Source: Cumulibacter soli (lineage in GTDB: Bacteria > Actinomycetota > Actinomycetes > Mycobacteriales > Antricoccaceae). Taken from it: a stretch of DNA of 64,000 nucleotides. Numbering within the stretch: position 1 is the first letter of the stretch; the number at the start of each line of letters is the position of its first letter. The DNA lies in assembly GCF_004382795.1 (NCBI RefSeq), contig NZ_SMSG01000005.1, positions 248,001 through 312,000 on the forward strand, read 5' to 3'. Shown here in pieces: positions 24,776-32,339 of this stretch. The position numbers and the translations under genes are program-made. A model generated the notes under the pieces. The model was not told the origin of the DNA. It did not search any database and saw nothing but the letters and a program-made list of their open reading frames with translations.

Positions 24776-25882
24776 ATGGGTGCCAGAAGTGTCATCGCGG
24801 GGATCTTGTTGGTACTCAGCGTGCTGGTGGCGCCAGTAGCGGCGGTCGGCGCATGGGCGCGCGCGGAAATCCTCGACACCGACAACTTCGTAGCGACCAT
24901 GGATCCGTTGATCGAGGAGCCTGAGGTCCGGGAACTGCTGCTGGATGAGACCCTCGCGGCGATACAGCAGCAAATCGACATCGAGTCACTGCCCGGTGAC
25001 GGGATCGAAGAGCTGCTCTCTGAGGGCATCGACAAAGCGATCGCGTCGGACGCGTTCGCCGATGTGTGGACGACGATGCTGCAGCAAGCGCACACGCGCA
25101 CCGTCGACTTGTTTGAGGAGAACCCGGACAGCGCGGCCTCCCTGGCCGAAGACGGCACGCTCGCTCTGGATCTCGGGATCGTCGTTGAGCAGATCAAACA
25201 AGCGCTCGTCGATCAGGGCCTGACTTTCGCGGCCGACCTGCCGGAGGTGACCGGAAGCGTCACCATCGTCACCAATGACTCGCTGAATACGGCGCGAACG
25301 GCGTACAACCTGACGGATTCCTTCGGGTTCTGGCTGCCGTTCATCGCCGGCGCGCTGCTGCTCATCGGGCTGGCGCTGTCGGTGGCTCGCTTCGCGTCGT
25401 TGGCGCGCACCGCGGGCGCATACGTGTTCATGTTCTTGACCGTGTTGGCGGCCGTCGTACTCGGTGAGGAGGTTCTCTCCCGCAGCATGACCCCGGACCG
25501 CATGTCACCCGAAGCCGCTTCGACCATCTATGGCCACGTGTTCGCCAGCCTGCGGACGCTACTGATCGTGTTGTCGATTGCCGCCGCGGTGGTGTGTATC
25601 GCGGGTGCGATCACCAGCACCGTGCTCGGTCGGCGGGCGCAGCGCCCGCAGCCGTACAAACCGGACGCCGCCGCTGCCGGTCCGTACCCGGCGGCCGCGC
25701 CGTCCACTCCGTCGATGTCCGCGCGGTCCGCCCCGCCGACGGCGCCTGCTGGACCATCGAGCCCCTACGGACCGACCGGCCCCTCTGGGCCATCCGGCCC
25801 CTCTGGGGCGGCCACGCCTCCGACGAGTTGGCCGTCGGGACCGTCCGCGCAATATCCGCCGACGTCGCCGTACGGCCGCTAG
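24776..25882 (+). CDS. Integral membrane protein with Pro/Ser/Gly-rich tail
   Basis: 368 residues from ATG 24776 (MGARSVIAGILLVLSVLVAP), with an ACGGAGAG ribosome-binding region. Helices lie at about 5-27, 186-206, 214-236 and 263-288, and a ~155-residue acidic extracytoplasmic domain sits between helices 1 and 2. The last ~70 residues are a P/S/A/G-rich tail with SPYGPTGPSGPSGPSGA repeats. The organisation resembles uncharacterised actinobacterial envelope proteins. No function is assigned. The stop codon lies inside a 30-bp perfect palindrome. Confidence 0.75.
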   Translation: MGARSVIAGILLVLSVLVAPVAAVGAWARAEILDTDNFVATMDPLIEEPEVRELLLDETLAAIQQQIDIESLPGDGIEELLSEGIDKAIASDAFADVWTTMLQQAHTRTVDLFEENPDSAASLAEDGTLALDLGIVVEQIKQALVDQGLTFAADLPEVTGSVTIVTNDSLNTARTAYNLTDSFGFWLPFIAGALLLIGLALSVARFASLARTAGAYVFMFLTVLAAVVLGEEVLSRSMTPDRMSPEAASTIYGHVFASLRTLLIVLSIAAAVVCIAGAITSTVLGRRAQRPQPYKPDAAAAGPYPAAAPSTPSMSARSAPPTAPAGPSSPYGPTGPSGPSGPSGAATPPTSWPSGPSAQYPPTSPYGR

Positions 25883-25895
25883 CGGCCGTACGGCG
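25866..25895. terminator. 30-bp perfect palindrome over a stop codon
   Basis: 25866-25880 is the exact reverse complement of 25881-25895, centred on the TAG stop at 25880-25882. As RNA it gives a very stable stem. There is no T-tract directly after it, so it may protect the 3' end as well as terminate. Confidence 0.5.
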
Positions 25896-25918
25896 TCTGG
25901 CTATTTGCGCTTCAAGTT

Positions 25919-25954
25919 GCGCACTTACGCCCCGTAGTCGAGGTGTAAGTGCGC
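25919..25954. terminator. Second stem-loop in the convergent gap
   Basis: GCGCACTTACGCC pairs with GGTGTAAGTGCGC (one G-U) around a 10-nt loop, between the membrane protein and the ohr gene. It probably acts as a bidirectional terminator. Confidence 0.5.
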
Positions 25955-26006
25955 CACTTAATGCGCGAACAAGGACCTGACCTACGGATAATGAGCCGAT
26001 ACGTGG

Positions 26007-26429
26007 TTAGTCGTCGGACACGGTGACGGTCACCGGAATGTTGCCGCGGGTGGCGTTCGAGTAGGGGCAGACCTGGTGTGCCTTATCGGCGAGGGCTTGC
26101 GCCTCGTCGTTCGGCAGGTTCGGTATGACGACCTCTAACTCGACTTCGAGGGCGAAACCGCCAGTATCGGTCTTGCCGAGGCTCACCCGCGCGCCGACAC
26201 TTGAGTCGCCGAGATCAGCTTTCGCGTTGCGCGCTACGAGCTGCAAGGCGGAATGGAAGCAGGCTGCGTACCCGGCAGCGAACAACTGTTCCGGGTTGCT
26301 GCCGTTACCGGAGCCACCCAGTTCGACCGGAAACGCGAGATCCAGGTCAACGCGGCCGTCGCTGGATCGCGTGTGGCCGTTGCGGCCGGCACCGGTGGCG
26401 ATGGCTTCGGCGGTGTACTTGTCGCTCAT
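26007..26429 (-). CDS. ohr: Organic hydroperoxide resistance protein (Ohr, OsmC family)
   Basis: 140 residues from ATG 26429, with AAAAGGGAGAA upstream; the open frame reaches further but lacks family similarity. The two redox cysteines of Ohr are present: Cys57 in GYAACFHSAL and Cys121 in VCPYSNATRGN. NPEQLFAAG is also typical. Ohr reduces organic and fatty-acid hydroperoxides using lipoylated or other thiols. An OhrR regulator is not adjacent, so control must come from elsewhere. Confidence 0.92.
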   Translation of the reverse strand: MSDKYTAEAIATGAGRNGHTRSSDGRVDLDLAFPVELGGSGNGSNPEQLFAAGYAACFHSALQLVARNAKADLGDSSVGARVSLGKTDTGGFALEVELEVVIPNLPNDEAQALADKAHQVCPYSNATRGNIPVTVTVSDD

Positions 26430-26449
26430 GGTTCTCCCTTTTCGATGGT

Positions 26450-26496
26450 GTCGCCTAGTGGAACGTCGCTCGGATCTAGACGTCGCTTGGTGGAAC
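26450..26496. repeat. Imperfect 15-bp direct repeat
   Basis: GTCGCCTAGTGGAAC at 26450-26464 and GTCGCTTGGTGGAAC at 26482-26496, 32 bp apart in the gap upstream of ohr. A regulatory role is possible but not shown. Confidence 0.3.
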
Positions 26497-26605
26497 TCGT
26501 TCGGGGCCGTCCGCATTCCTGCTGAAAGCGCAGCGCAGGCGGGCACTTGTCGATGTATGGCGGACAACTACCCGCTCACGCTGCGTTTTCATCAGCGCAC
26601 GCGGC

Positions 26606-27514
26606 CTAGACAGGGGCGATGGAGTGCGCCGCTTCGGTGAGGAACTGGTCGGCGAACTCATTGATCGCTTCGACGTCGGCCGCCCCTAGGCTCATCGTCG
26701 GCAGGATGAACTCATCGAGTCCGGCCTCGGCGTACTGCCCGAGGATGTCCGCGAGCTGTTCAGGCGTACCGCCGATCGCCGCCCGGGTCTTGTTGACGTG
26801 CTCAGCCTTCGCAGCGCCGTCGGGACCGATGAACACCAGGGCTTGGGTGGAGCGGTGCAACGTCTTCGGATCGCGCCCGCGTGCCTCGCACGCCGCCGAC
26901 ATCACGGCGGTCTTGTGCGCGAACACCTCCGGCGTCGACCAGGTGTTCCACTCCTCGGCGTACTCGGCGACGATCTTCGGCATCACCTTCTCACCGCTCG
27001 CGCCAATCAGGATCGGCAGCGGGCCGACCGGCTTCGGGTTCAGCGAGGCGTCACGTAACTGGTAACGCTCGCCGTCGAAGGTGGTGAGTTCCTCATCGCG
27101 CAGCGACTGGAAGATCTGACACGCTTCGCGGAACCAGGACAGGCGTTCGCGGACGGTGCCGAGTTCAAGCCCGAACGCTTCGTGCTCGTTGACCTGCCAG
27201 CCGGCGCCAATGCCCAGGACGAACCGGCCGCCGCTGATCTCGTCGATAGCGGCCGCGGTCTTCGCGACGACGGCGGGGTGACGGTAGGTGTTGCCGAGCA
27301 CCAGCGGGCCGATCCGCACGCGCGGTACGACGGCGGCAAGTGCAGCGAGTTGGGCGAGAGCCTCGCCGGTTGGGTCGGTGTTGGGCTCTGGCGTGTTGGG
27401 CATGAAGTGGTCGGCGAGCCATATGCCGCTCCAGCCGGATTGTTCGGCGTGGGTGGCGAGGTCGCGCAGTTCGGACCAGGGACGATTGGCGGGGAGCCAC
27501 AGGCTAAAACGCAT
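26606..27514 (-). CDS. LLM-class F420-dependent oxidoreductase
   Basis: 302 residues from ATG 27514. Luciferase-like TIM barrel: MRFSLWLPANRPWSELRDLA, IWLADHFMP, RVRIGPLVLGNTYRHPAV, GRFVLGIGAGWQVNEHEAFG and GGTPEQLADILGQYAEAG. The GIGAGW and ADHF motifs fit the F420-binding actinobacterial subgroup. It probably transfers hydride from F420H2 to an unknown substrate. A -10 (TAGGCT) 6 nt before the ATG supports this start and a leaderless mRNA. Confidence 0.87.
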   Translation of the reverse strand: MRFSLWLPANRPWSELRDLATHAEQSGWSGIWLADHFMPNTPEPNTDPTGEALAQLAALAAVVPRVRIGPLVLGNTYRHPAVVAKTAAAIDEISGGRFVLGIGAGWQVNEHEAFGLELGTVRERLSWFREACQIFQSLRDEELTTFDGERYQLRDASLNPKPVGPLPILIGASGEKVMPKIVAEYAEEWNTWSTPEVFAHKTAVMSAACEARGRDPKTLHRSTQALVFIGPDGAAKAEHVNKTRAAIGGTPEQLADILGQYAEAGLDEFILPTMSLGAADVEAINEFADQFLTEAAHSIAPV

Positions 27515-27520
27515 ACCGCG

Positions 27521-27526
27521 AGCCTA
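27521..27526 (-). promoter_or_regulatory. -10 element of leaderless promoter
   Basis: TAGGCT on the minus strand lies 6 nt before ATG 27514. Confidence 0.45.
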
Positions 27527-27635
27527 GCCCTGCTGTATCCCACGTCACCCCCGGACAGTCGCTGACGGCGTACTGACGTTCCCGCGGGGCATTGCGGCCA
27601 CGGCCTGTGGGTTGTCGCGTCGCCCAGGCCGGGGG

Positions 27636-27658
27636 GACCTAGGCAGTGGCGACCTAGG
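27636..27658. repeat. GACCTAGG direct repeat, period 15
   Basis: GACCTAGG occurs at 27636-27643 and 27651-27658, just after the stop of the OYE-like gene. Confidence 0.3.
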
Positions 27659-27666
27659 GCGCGAGA

Positions 27667-28740
27667 TTAGCTCGCCACGAAGCCGGCGAAGCTGCCGTTG
27701 AGGTAATTGACGAAGGTGTCCGAGACGAACTCGGACTTCAGGTGATCGACAGCCACCGGCGTGGGCACCGACGCGAACGCCGGATCGGCTATCGCGCGTC
27801 GCGGGAAGTCATGGTGCAGGATCGCCGCACGACCGATGAACGCGAAGTCTGCTCCGACGTCCAGCGCCCACTGGGCCTGTTCAGCGTTCCGGATCATGCC
27901 GGCGATGCCGAGCTTCGTTGTCCCGCGCGGGATGTCGGTGAAGTGCTCGGCGAGCGGCTTCTGCTCGTGTGCCGCGTCGTGCGGCAACTTCGCGATGTCC
28001 CACAGCGACATGTCCAGGTAATCGAGCCGTCCGTCGGCCATCACCTCGCGCGCGAACTGGCGCATCTCGATTAAATCGACGCCGTGGCGCTCGCCGGACA
28101 GCCGCAGCCCGACGCTGAACGAATCAGAGGTAGCGTCCGTGACGGCGTCGATGAGTTCGCGGATGACCCGAGTGCGGTTCTCGTACGACCCGCCGTACTG
28201 ATCGGTGCGGTCGTTGTGGGCAGCGTCCAGGAAGGCGCATGGCAGGTAACCGTGGGCGCCGTGGATTTCCACCCCGTCGAACCCGGACTGCTCGGCGCGG
28301 ACAGCGGCCTTCGCGAAGTCTTCGATGACGCGCTGTACCTCGCCGGTGCTGAGCGCGCGAGCGTTGTGCTTTTCGTCGTCCCACGGCGCGACGGCCTGCA
28401 GTCCGGAGTGCTCCTGCTGTGCGCGGCGTCCGCCGTGATGGAGCTGGACGACGGACATGGTGTCCTCGTTGTTCAGCGCGGTCGCGAGCCGGGTGAGGCC
28501 GGCGAGGTGATCATCGGAGTAGATGCCGAGTTGGCCGGCGAACGCCTGGCCCTCGGGTGAGACATGCGCGGCGCAGGTCATGGTCATGCCGAATCCGCCG
28601 CGGGCGCGGGCGACGAGCCAGCGGAACTCGTCCTCGCCGAGAGTGCCGTCGGGGTTGCTCTGCGAGTTGGTCAGCGGCGCGAGGGCGAACCTGTTCGACA
28701 TCGAGTGGCCGCTGGCAAAAGTCACGGATTCGTTGAACAT
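27667..28740 (-). CDS. NADH:flavin oxidoreductase / Old Yellow Enzyme family protein
   Basis: 357 residues from ATG 28740. FMN TIM-barrel features: RFALAPLTNSQS at the N-terminus, VVQLHHGGRRA, GFDGVEIHGAHGYLPCAFLDAAHNDRTD with QYGGSYENR, and FAFIGRAAILH at the C-terminal phosphate site. It reduces activated alkenes with NAD(P)H, often enones or nitroesters. The ATG has a TACCCT -10 element 6 nt upstream. It is not obviously coupled to its neighbours. Confidence 0.9.
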   Translation of the reverse strand: MFNESVTFASGHSMSNRFALAPLTNSQSNPDGTLGEDEFRWLVARARGGFGMTMTCAAHVSPEGQAFAGQLGIYSDDHLAGLTRLATALNNEDTMSVVQLHHGGRRAQQEHSGLQAVAPWDDEKHNARALSTGEVQRVIEDFAKAAVRAEQSGFDGVEIHGAHGYLPCAFLDAAHNDRTDQYGGSYENRTRVIRELIDAVTDATSDSFSVGLRLSGERHGVDLIEMRQFAREVMADGRLDYLDMSLWDIAKLPHDAAHEQKPLAEHFTDIPRGTTKLGIAGMIRNAEQAQWALDVGADFAFIGRAAILHHDFPRRAIADPAFASVPTPVAVDHLKSEFVSDTFVNYLNGSFAGFVAS

Positions 28741-28746
28741 TCCAAC

Positions 28747-28752
28747 AGGGTA
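28747..28752 (-). promoter_or_regulatory. -10 element of leaderless promoter
   Basis: TACCCT on the minus strand lies 6 nt before ATG 28740. Confidence 0.4.
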
Positions 28753-28771
28753 GTCCGCCCTCGCTCAGGCC

Positions 28772-29935
28772 CTACTTCTGGTACGGCGTCTTATACGATG
28801 TCGCCTCATCACTGCTGAACAAGTCTCCGGTCTTGACCAATCCTGTCGGCTTCGACGGGTCCACCTTCAGGATGTACGCCTCGCGGCTGGTGGGCTCCCC
28901 GTACTTCGACAGGTCCAGGTTCCCAGTGAGGTGCTTGGTGTCGACGTCCGTGATCTGTTCACGAGCCGCAAGTACTCCGGCCCTGCTCATATCGCCGTTC
29001 TCGCAGGCTTTTTTCAGGATCTGCTCGAATGCCATGCCGAACACGTAGCCCGACGGAATCGCTTTCTCCGGTTCTTCGTCGTACTTCGCGTCGTACTTCT
29101 CAGTGATATCCACCATCGCGGGATTGTCGGTGTCGCTGTAGGCAGCGACCGAGTTCACGAAATAGTAGTTCTCCTGTAGCGCCGAGGACATTGTCTCGTC
29201 TTTGAGGAGCGTGACAGAGTACGTCGGGTTGTTGCCGACCAACGGCACATTCAGGTTCTGCGTTTTGTTCTGCAGTGCGATCGAGCCCAGCGCGCCAGGG
29301 GTGACGGCGAGCGCGATCGCTTTGACGCCCGCGTCTTTGAGTTTGGTGATAGTCGCCGTCATGTCCGTATCGCTGGCAGACACGGAAGCCTCGACGACCT
29401 CCATATCGTGCTCTTTGGCGTAGTACTTCGAGCCCAGCAACGAGTTCTGGCCGTATTCGGAGTCGACGTAAATGTGCCCGACTTTGTCGCCATCAGAGAT
29501 CAGGCCTTGCTCCTGTAGGTAGGCCAACCCGTTGACCATCTCGACGTCGTAGGTCTGCCCGATCATCAGTATCGCGTCAGAATCTAGGTTTTGCGAGGCC
29601 GTGGCCGACGGGATGCTCAGCATATGGTCGGTCGTGAGTTTCTGCTTGAGCGCGGCCAGCGGTGGCGACCCATTCACCTGGATCATCGCGACCACGCTGT
29701 CCTTCATCTGCGCGTAGAGGGGTACGGCGTTGTCCGCTTTATACCCATGATCTTGCACGTTGAGTTCGACCTGTCGACCACAGATTCCACCGTCGGCGTT
29801 GATGTCGTCCACCCAGAGCTGATTCCCTTGCGTATTGGCGATGCCAGTCGCTTTGAACACGCCTGACGAATCCGTGAGTACACCGAGGGTAATGGTGAGA
29901 GTCACGATGCCCAGGCGGGCGGGATTCAAGCGCAT
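28772..29935 (-). CDS. Orphan ABC substrate-binding protein (branched-chain type) lacking a lipobox
   Basis: 387 residues from ATG 29935, with GGAGG 6 nt upstream. The body is a periplasmic-binding-protein type I domain of the LivJ/urea/amide group: ITLGVLTDSSGVF, DDINADGGICGRQVEL, YVDSEYGQNSLLGSKYY. The N-terminus is short: MRLNPARLGIVTL runs straight into ITLGVLTD, with no cysteine and no 20-40 residue linker. In normal homologues a signal peptide and lipobox come before that strand. An internal deletion of the export region is the simplest reading. No permease or ATPase is nearby. Confidence 0.85.
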   Translation of the reverse strand: MRLNPARLGIVTLTITLGVLTDSSGVFKATGIANTQGNQLWVDDINADGGICGRQVELNVQDHGYKADNAVPLYAQMKDSVVAMIQVNGSPPLAALKQKLTTDHMLSIPSATASQNLDSDAILMIGQTYDVEMVNGLAYLQEQGLISDGDKVGHIYVDSEYGQNSLLGSKYYAKEHDMEVVEASVSASDTDMTATITKLKDAGVKAIALAVTPGALGSIALQNKTQNLNVPLVGNNPTYSVTLLKDETMSSALQENYYFVNSVAAYSDTDNPAMVDITEKYDAKYDEEPEKAIPSGYVFGMAFEQILKKACENGDMSRAGVLAAREQITDVDTKHLTGNLDLSKYGEPTSREAYILKVDPSKPTGLVKTGDLFSSDEATSYKTPYQK

Positions 29936-30020
29936 CGGTAGGCCTCCAGGTGTAGTGGTGGGCTACTTTCCTCCTATGCCGAGCGTCTGCGCAAGGAATA
30001 CCGCAACAACTTTCGCAAAG

Positions 30021-30734
30021 TTAACGAGTGTTGCGGCGAGTGAAGGCGAGGGCGAACTCGTTGCGGGTGTCGTCGATAGCCTCGCGTTCGTGCAGATTGC
30101 GCCACCGGTTGTTCATCCGCTTTTGCTGCGCGATCACATGTCGACTCGACAGCGACACCTTGGCGAGCAGTTCGCGCGCTGCCGACTCCGGGTCGGCGTC
30201 GACGCGATTGAGGTAGCCGCGTTGCAACATCAGGTTGGCGTCGTACTTCTCGCCGGTCAGCACGATCTCGGTGGCGAGGGTCCACCCCATCACCCGGTGT
30301 AGGTTAACCGTCTCGAGGACGGACGGAATGTCGATGCGGACCTCAGGCATCTGGAAGAACGTGTCGGGCGCGCAGGTGCGGAACTCGGCTGCAGCGGCGA
30401 TCTCCAGCGCGCCGCCGATCACGTATTTGCGCATGGCAACCGCGACGGGAACGGGACAGTCCTTGACTGCCTGACAGACGTCGCCGAGTCGGGTTATCAC
30501 CTCGTACGCGCGATTCGGGTCATCCGTCTCGAAGAGCGTGGTGTTCATCCCCGCCGAGAATCCGGCTGCGGGATCGGCGCGCAGCAGCACTCCACGGACC
30601 GACTCATCGGCCGCGGCCTCGGCGAATGCGGCAATCAGCGCATCGAGCATCTCGATGGTGAGGCTGTTGGCCTGCCTCGCATTGGCGAGCGTGATGATCC
30701 GTACGTCGCCGTCATTGCTGGTCTCCACTGACAT
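30021..30734 (-). CDS. Enoyl-CoA hydratase/isomerase family protein
   Basis: 237 residues from ATG 30734, with CGAGGAGCG upstream. The crotonase fold is supported by the oxyanion-hole segments GFSAGMNTTLF and RKYVIGGALEIAAAAEFRTC. The following segment MPEVRIDIPSVLE lacks the glycine usual after PExxx, and the substrate loop is divergent, so a dehydratase role is less certain than the fold. It begins 48 nt after the TetR stop, same strand, and is probably co-transcribed with that regulator. Confidence 0.8.
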   Translation of the reverse strand: MSVETSNDGDVRIITLANARQANSLTIEMLDALIAAFAEAAADESVRGVLLRADPAAGFSAGMNTTLFETDDPNRAYEVITRLGDVCQAVKDCPVPVAVAMRKYVIGGALEIAAAAEFRTCAPDTFFQMPEVRIDIPSVLETVNLHRVMGWTLATEIVLTGEKYDANLMLQRGYLNRVDADPESAARELLAKVSLSSRHVIAQQKRMNNRWRNLHEREAIDDTRNEFALAFTRRNTR

Positions 30735-30781
30735 AGTCGCTCCTCGTTGCCGATCGTGCCTGTGAGCATGACAGAGGGGCG

Positions 30782-31411
30782 TTAGGTGAGACCAAGGGTG
30801 CCGCATTGCCGCGCGATCAGGGCGGCGTACAGCGCGTCAGCGGGATCGGCGGTGCCGACGAGATGCCCCCCGAGCTCCAGTGAGATCAGGCCGGTGAGCG
30901 CGGCAAGTTCGGCGAGTACGGCGGCAGCGCCGGAGGGGTCGTGTGCAAAACCCTGGTCCACGAGCGTCGCGGTTTGGGCGGTGAGTTCGGAAGCGTCGAA
31001 GCCAGCGACCCGAGCGCGGGCGCCCGCCGCCAGGAAGTGGCGGGCGACGTCGGCGGCTGCTGGAACCGTCTCTGGGGGTGCGACGTATCCGGGCAGCGGT
31101 GTGCCGTAGATGAGTTGGAACTCGTTGGGGCTGCGCAGCGCCCAGGCGCGCAGCGCGTGTGAGAGTGCCGCCCAATCCTCGGGAGCCGTGGCTAGTTCCT
31201 TGGCCAGCCGGCCGTAGCTCTCGATGATCATCGCGGTGATCAGTGTTTCTTTGGTCGGGAAGTAGCGGTGGATCGCCGAGGACACGATGCCGACGTCACG
31301 CGCCACAGCTCGCATGGAGAGCGCGGCCCCGTGAGCGGCGACCTGTTCGCGCGCGGCGGCAAGGATATTCGCGGTTGTTTCCGCGCGGTGCTGTTCTCGT
31401 ACTCCGGTCAT
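30782..31411 (-). CDS. TetR-family transcriptional regulator
   Basis: 209 residues from ATG 31411; longer frames would cross the operator cluster. The DNA-binding domain is at about 11-57 (ANILAAAREQVAAHGAAL, MRAVARDVGIVSSAIHRYFPTKETL). The C-terminal ligand domain is TetR_C_33-like in length (APEDWAALSHALRAWALRSP, FQLIYGTPLPGY). It is divergent from a membrane protein, and three identical-arm palindromes lie between them, strongly suggesting self-repression and control of both directions. Confidence 0.9.
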   Translation of the reverse strand: MTGVREQHRAETTANILAAAREQVAAHGAALSMRAVARDVGIVSSAIHRYFPTKETLITAMIIESYGRLAKELATAPEDWAALSHALRAWALRSPNEFQLIYGTPLPGYVAPPETVPAAADVARHFLAAGARARVAGFDASELTAQTATLVDQGFAHDPSGAAAVLAELAALTGLISLELGGHLVGTADPADALYAALIARQCGTLGLT

Positions 31412-31417
31412 GTTTGC

Positions 31418-31423
31418 ATCTTG
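31418..31423 (-). promoter_or_regulatory. -10-like element of the tetR promoter
   Basis: CAAGAT on the minus strand, 6 nt before ATG 31411; operator 1 lies over its -35 region. Confidence 0.4.
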
Positions 31424-31433
31424 CCACAAAGTG

Positions 31434-31446
31434 AGAGCACTGCTCT
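31434..31446. promoter_or_regulatory. TetR operator, copy 1
   Basis: AGAGCACTGCTCT, a perfect palindrome around one central base. It covers the -35 region of tetR and touches the -35 of the divergent promoter. Confidence 0.7.
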
Positions 31447-31474
31447 TGCGACGACGAGAGCAGTGCTCTACATT
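31446..31474 (+). promoter_or_regulatory. Promoter of the divergent membrane protein
   Basis: TTGCGA (31446-31451), 17-nt spacer, TACATT (31469-31474). Operator 2 fills most of the spacer and operator 3 lies about 10 nt past the expected start, so bound TetR would block it. Confidence 0.55.
31457..31469. promoter_or_regulatory. TetR operator, copy 2
   Basis: AGAGCAGTGCTCT, start 23 bp after copy 1, inside the -35/-10 spacer of the plus-strand promoter. Confidence 0.7.
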
Positions 31475-31490
31475 CGAGGTATCGAAAACA

Positions 31491-31503
31491 AGAGCAGTGC
31501 TCT
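31491..31503. promoter_or_regulatory. TetR operator, copy 3
   Basis: AGAGCAGTGCTCT, identical to copy 2 and 34 bp after it, in the leader of the plus-strand gene. Confidence 0.7.
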
Positions 31504-31523
31504 CTATTGATGAGGTGGAAGCT

Positions 31524-32171
31524 ATGTCTGATCCCCGTTCCTCCCGACACCTGATCGCGCCGACCGTAGGCACCGGCGCGCTCATGGCCGCCTATCTCTG
31601 GCTCCGCCCCTACGGTGACGCCGATGGAGCAACGGCGTCCGCTGAAGCCTTCGCCTCGGACGCGTGGGTGATCGCCCATGTCTGCGGCTTGTTGGCGCTC
31701 GCGTCGCTCGCGAGGCTCGCCGCCCGCGTAGCCGACGTACATGGCGGCGTTCGCGCGCGGGCCGCACGGACGTTGGGTCTGGCGGGCGCCGTGCTGGTGC
31801 TGCCTTACTACGGGGCAGAGACGTTCGCGCTGCACGAGATTGCGCGCCATGACGCCGCCGAGCCCGCCCTGGTCGAGGCCGTACGTGGCAACCCGGTGGC
31901 GATGACGATGTTCGGGATCGGCCTCATCTTTCTCGCGGCCTCCGCACTGCTCGTGGCTAGCGTGTGGGCGCGCAACAACGCCGTACGCCCACTGGCTGCG
32001 GTGCCGCTGGGTGTGCTCGCTGCGCTGTTCCTGCCACAGTTCTTCCTGGCTCCAGGCTTGCGTATCGCGTACGGCGCGCTGTACCTCGTCGCCGCCGCAG
32101 TATTCCTGGTCGCGATCGTGCGGACGTCGGAGCCGGCGGTGGCCCCGGACGCCGCCCCGGCGGTGCTCTGA
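31524..32171 (+). CDS. Multi-pass membrane protein under TetR control
   Basis: 215 residues from ATG 31524, with GAGGTGGAA upstream; the longer frame from 31410 crosses operators and promoter. About six hydrophobic segments are seen (LIAPTVGTGALMAAYLW, AHVCGLLALASLARLAAR, LGLAGAVLVLPYYGA, MTMFGIGLIFLAASALLVAS, PLGVLAALFLPQFFL, ALYLVAAAVFLVAIV). No family is recognised with confidence. Its place opposite a TetR gene suggests an inducible exporter or envelope protein; this is inference. Confidence 0.75.
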   Translation: MSDPRSSRHLIAPTVGTGALMAAYLWLRPYGDADGATASAEAFASDAWVIAHVCGLLALASLARLAARVADVHGGVRARAARTLGLAGAVLVLPYYGAETFALHEIARHDAAEPALVEAVRGNPVAMTMFGIGLIFLAASALLVASVWARNNAVRPLAAVPLGVLAALFLPQFFLAPGLRIAYGALYLVAAAVFLVAIVRTSEPAVAPDAAPAVL

Positions 32172-32188
32172 TAACCGCGAACTGGACT

Positions 32189-32216
32189 CCCGCCCGCGCA
32201 GCTTCCCGAGGGCGGG
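32189..32216 (+). terminator. Terminator-like hairpin
   Basis: CCCGCCC pairs with GGGCGGG around a 14-nt loop after the membrane protein stop. It lacks a T-tract. Confidence 0.4.
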
Positions 32217-32339
32217 CGGACACTGAGAAGCGGCGAAACCCACGGTGCACCATGTGCGCCGGGTGAGCCCACAAAACTGTCGGTGCGCGTCGCGATGATG
32301 GCGACCCGAGATCAACAACGGCCGAGGGGTAGGAGTGCG

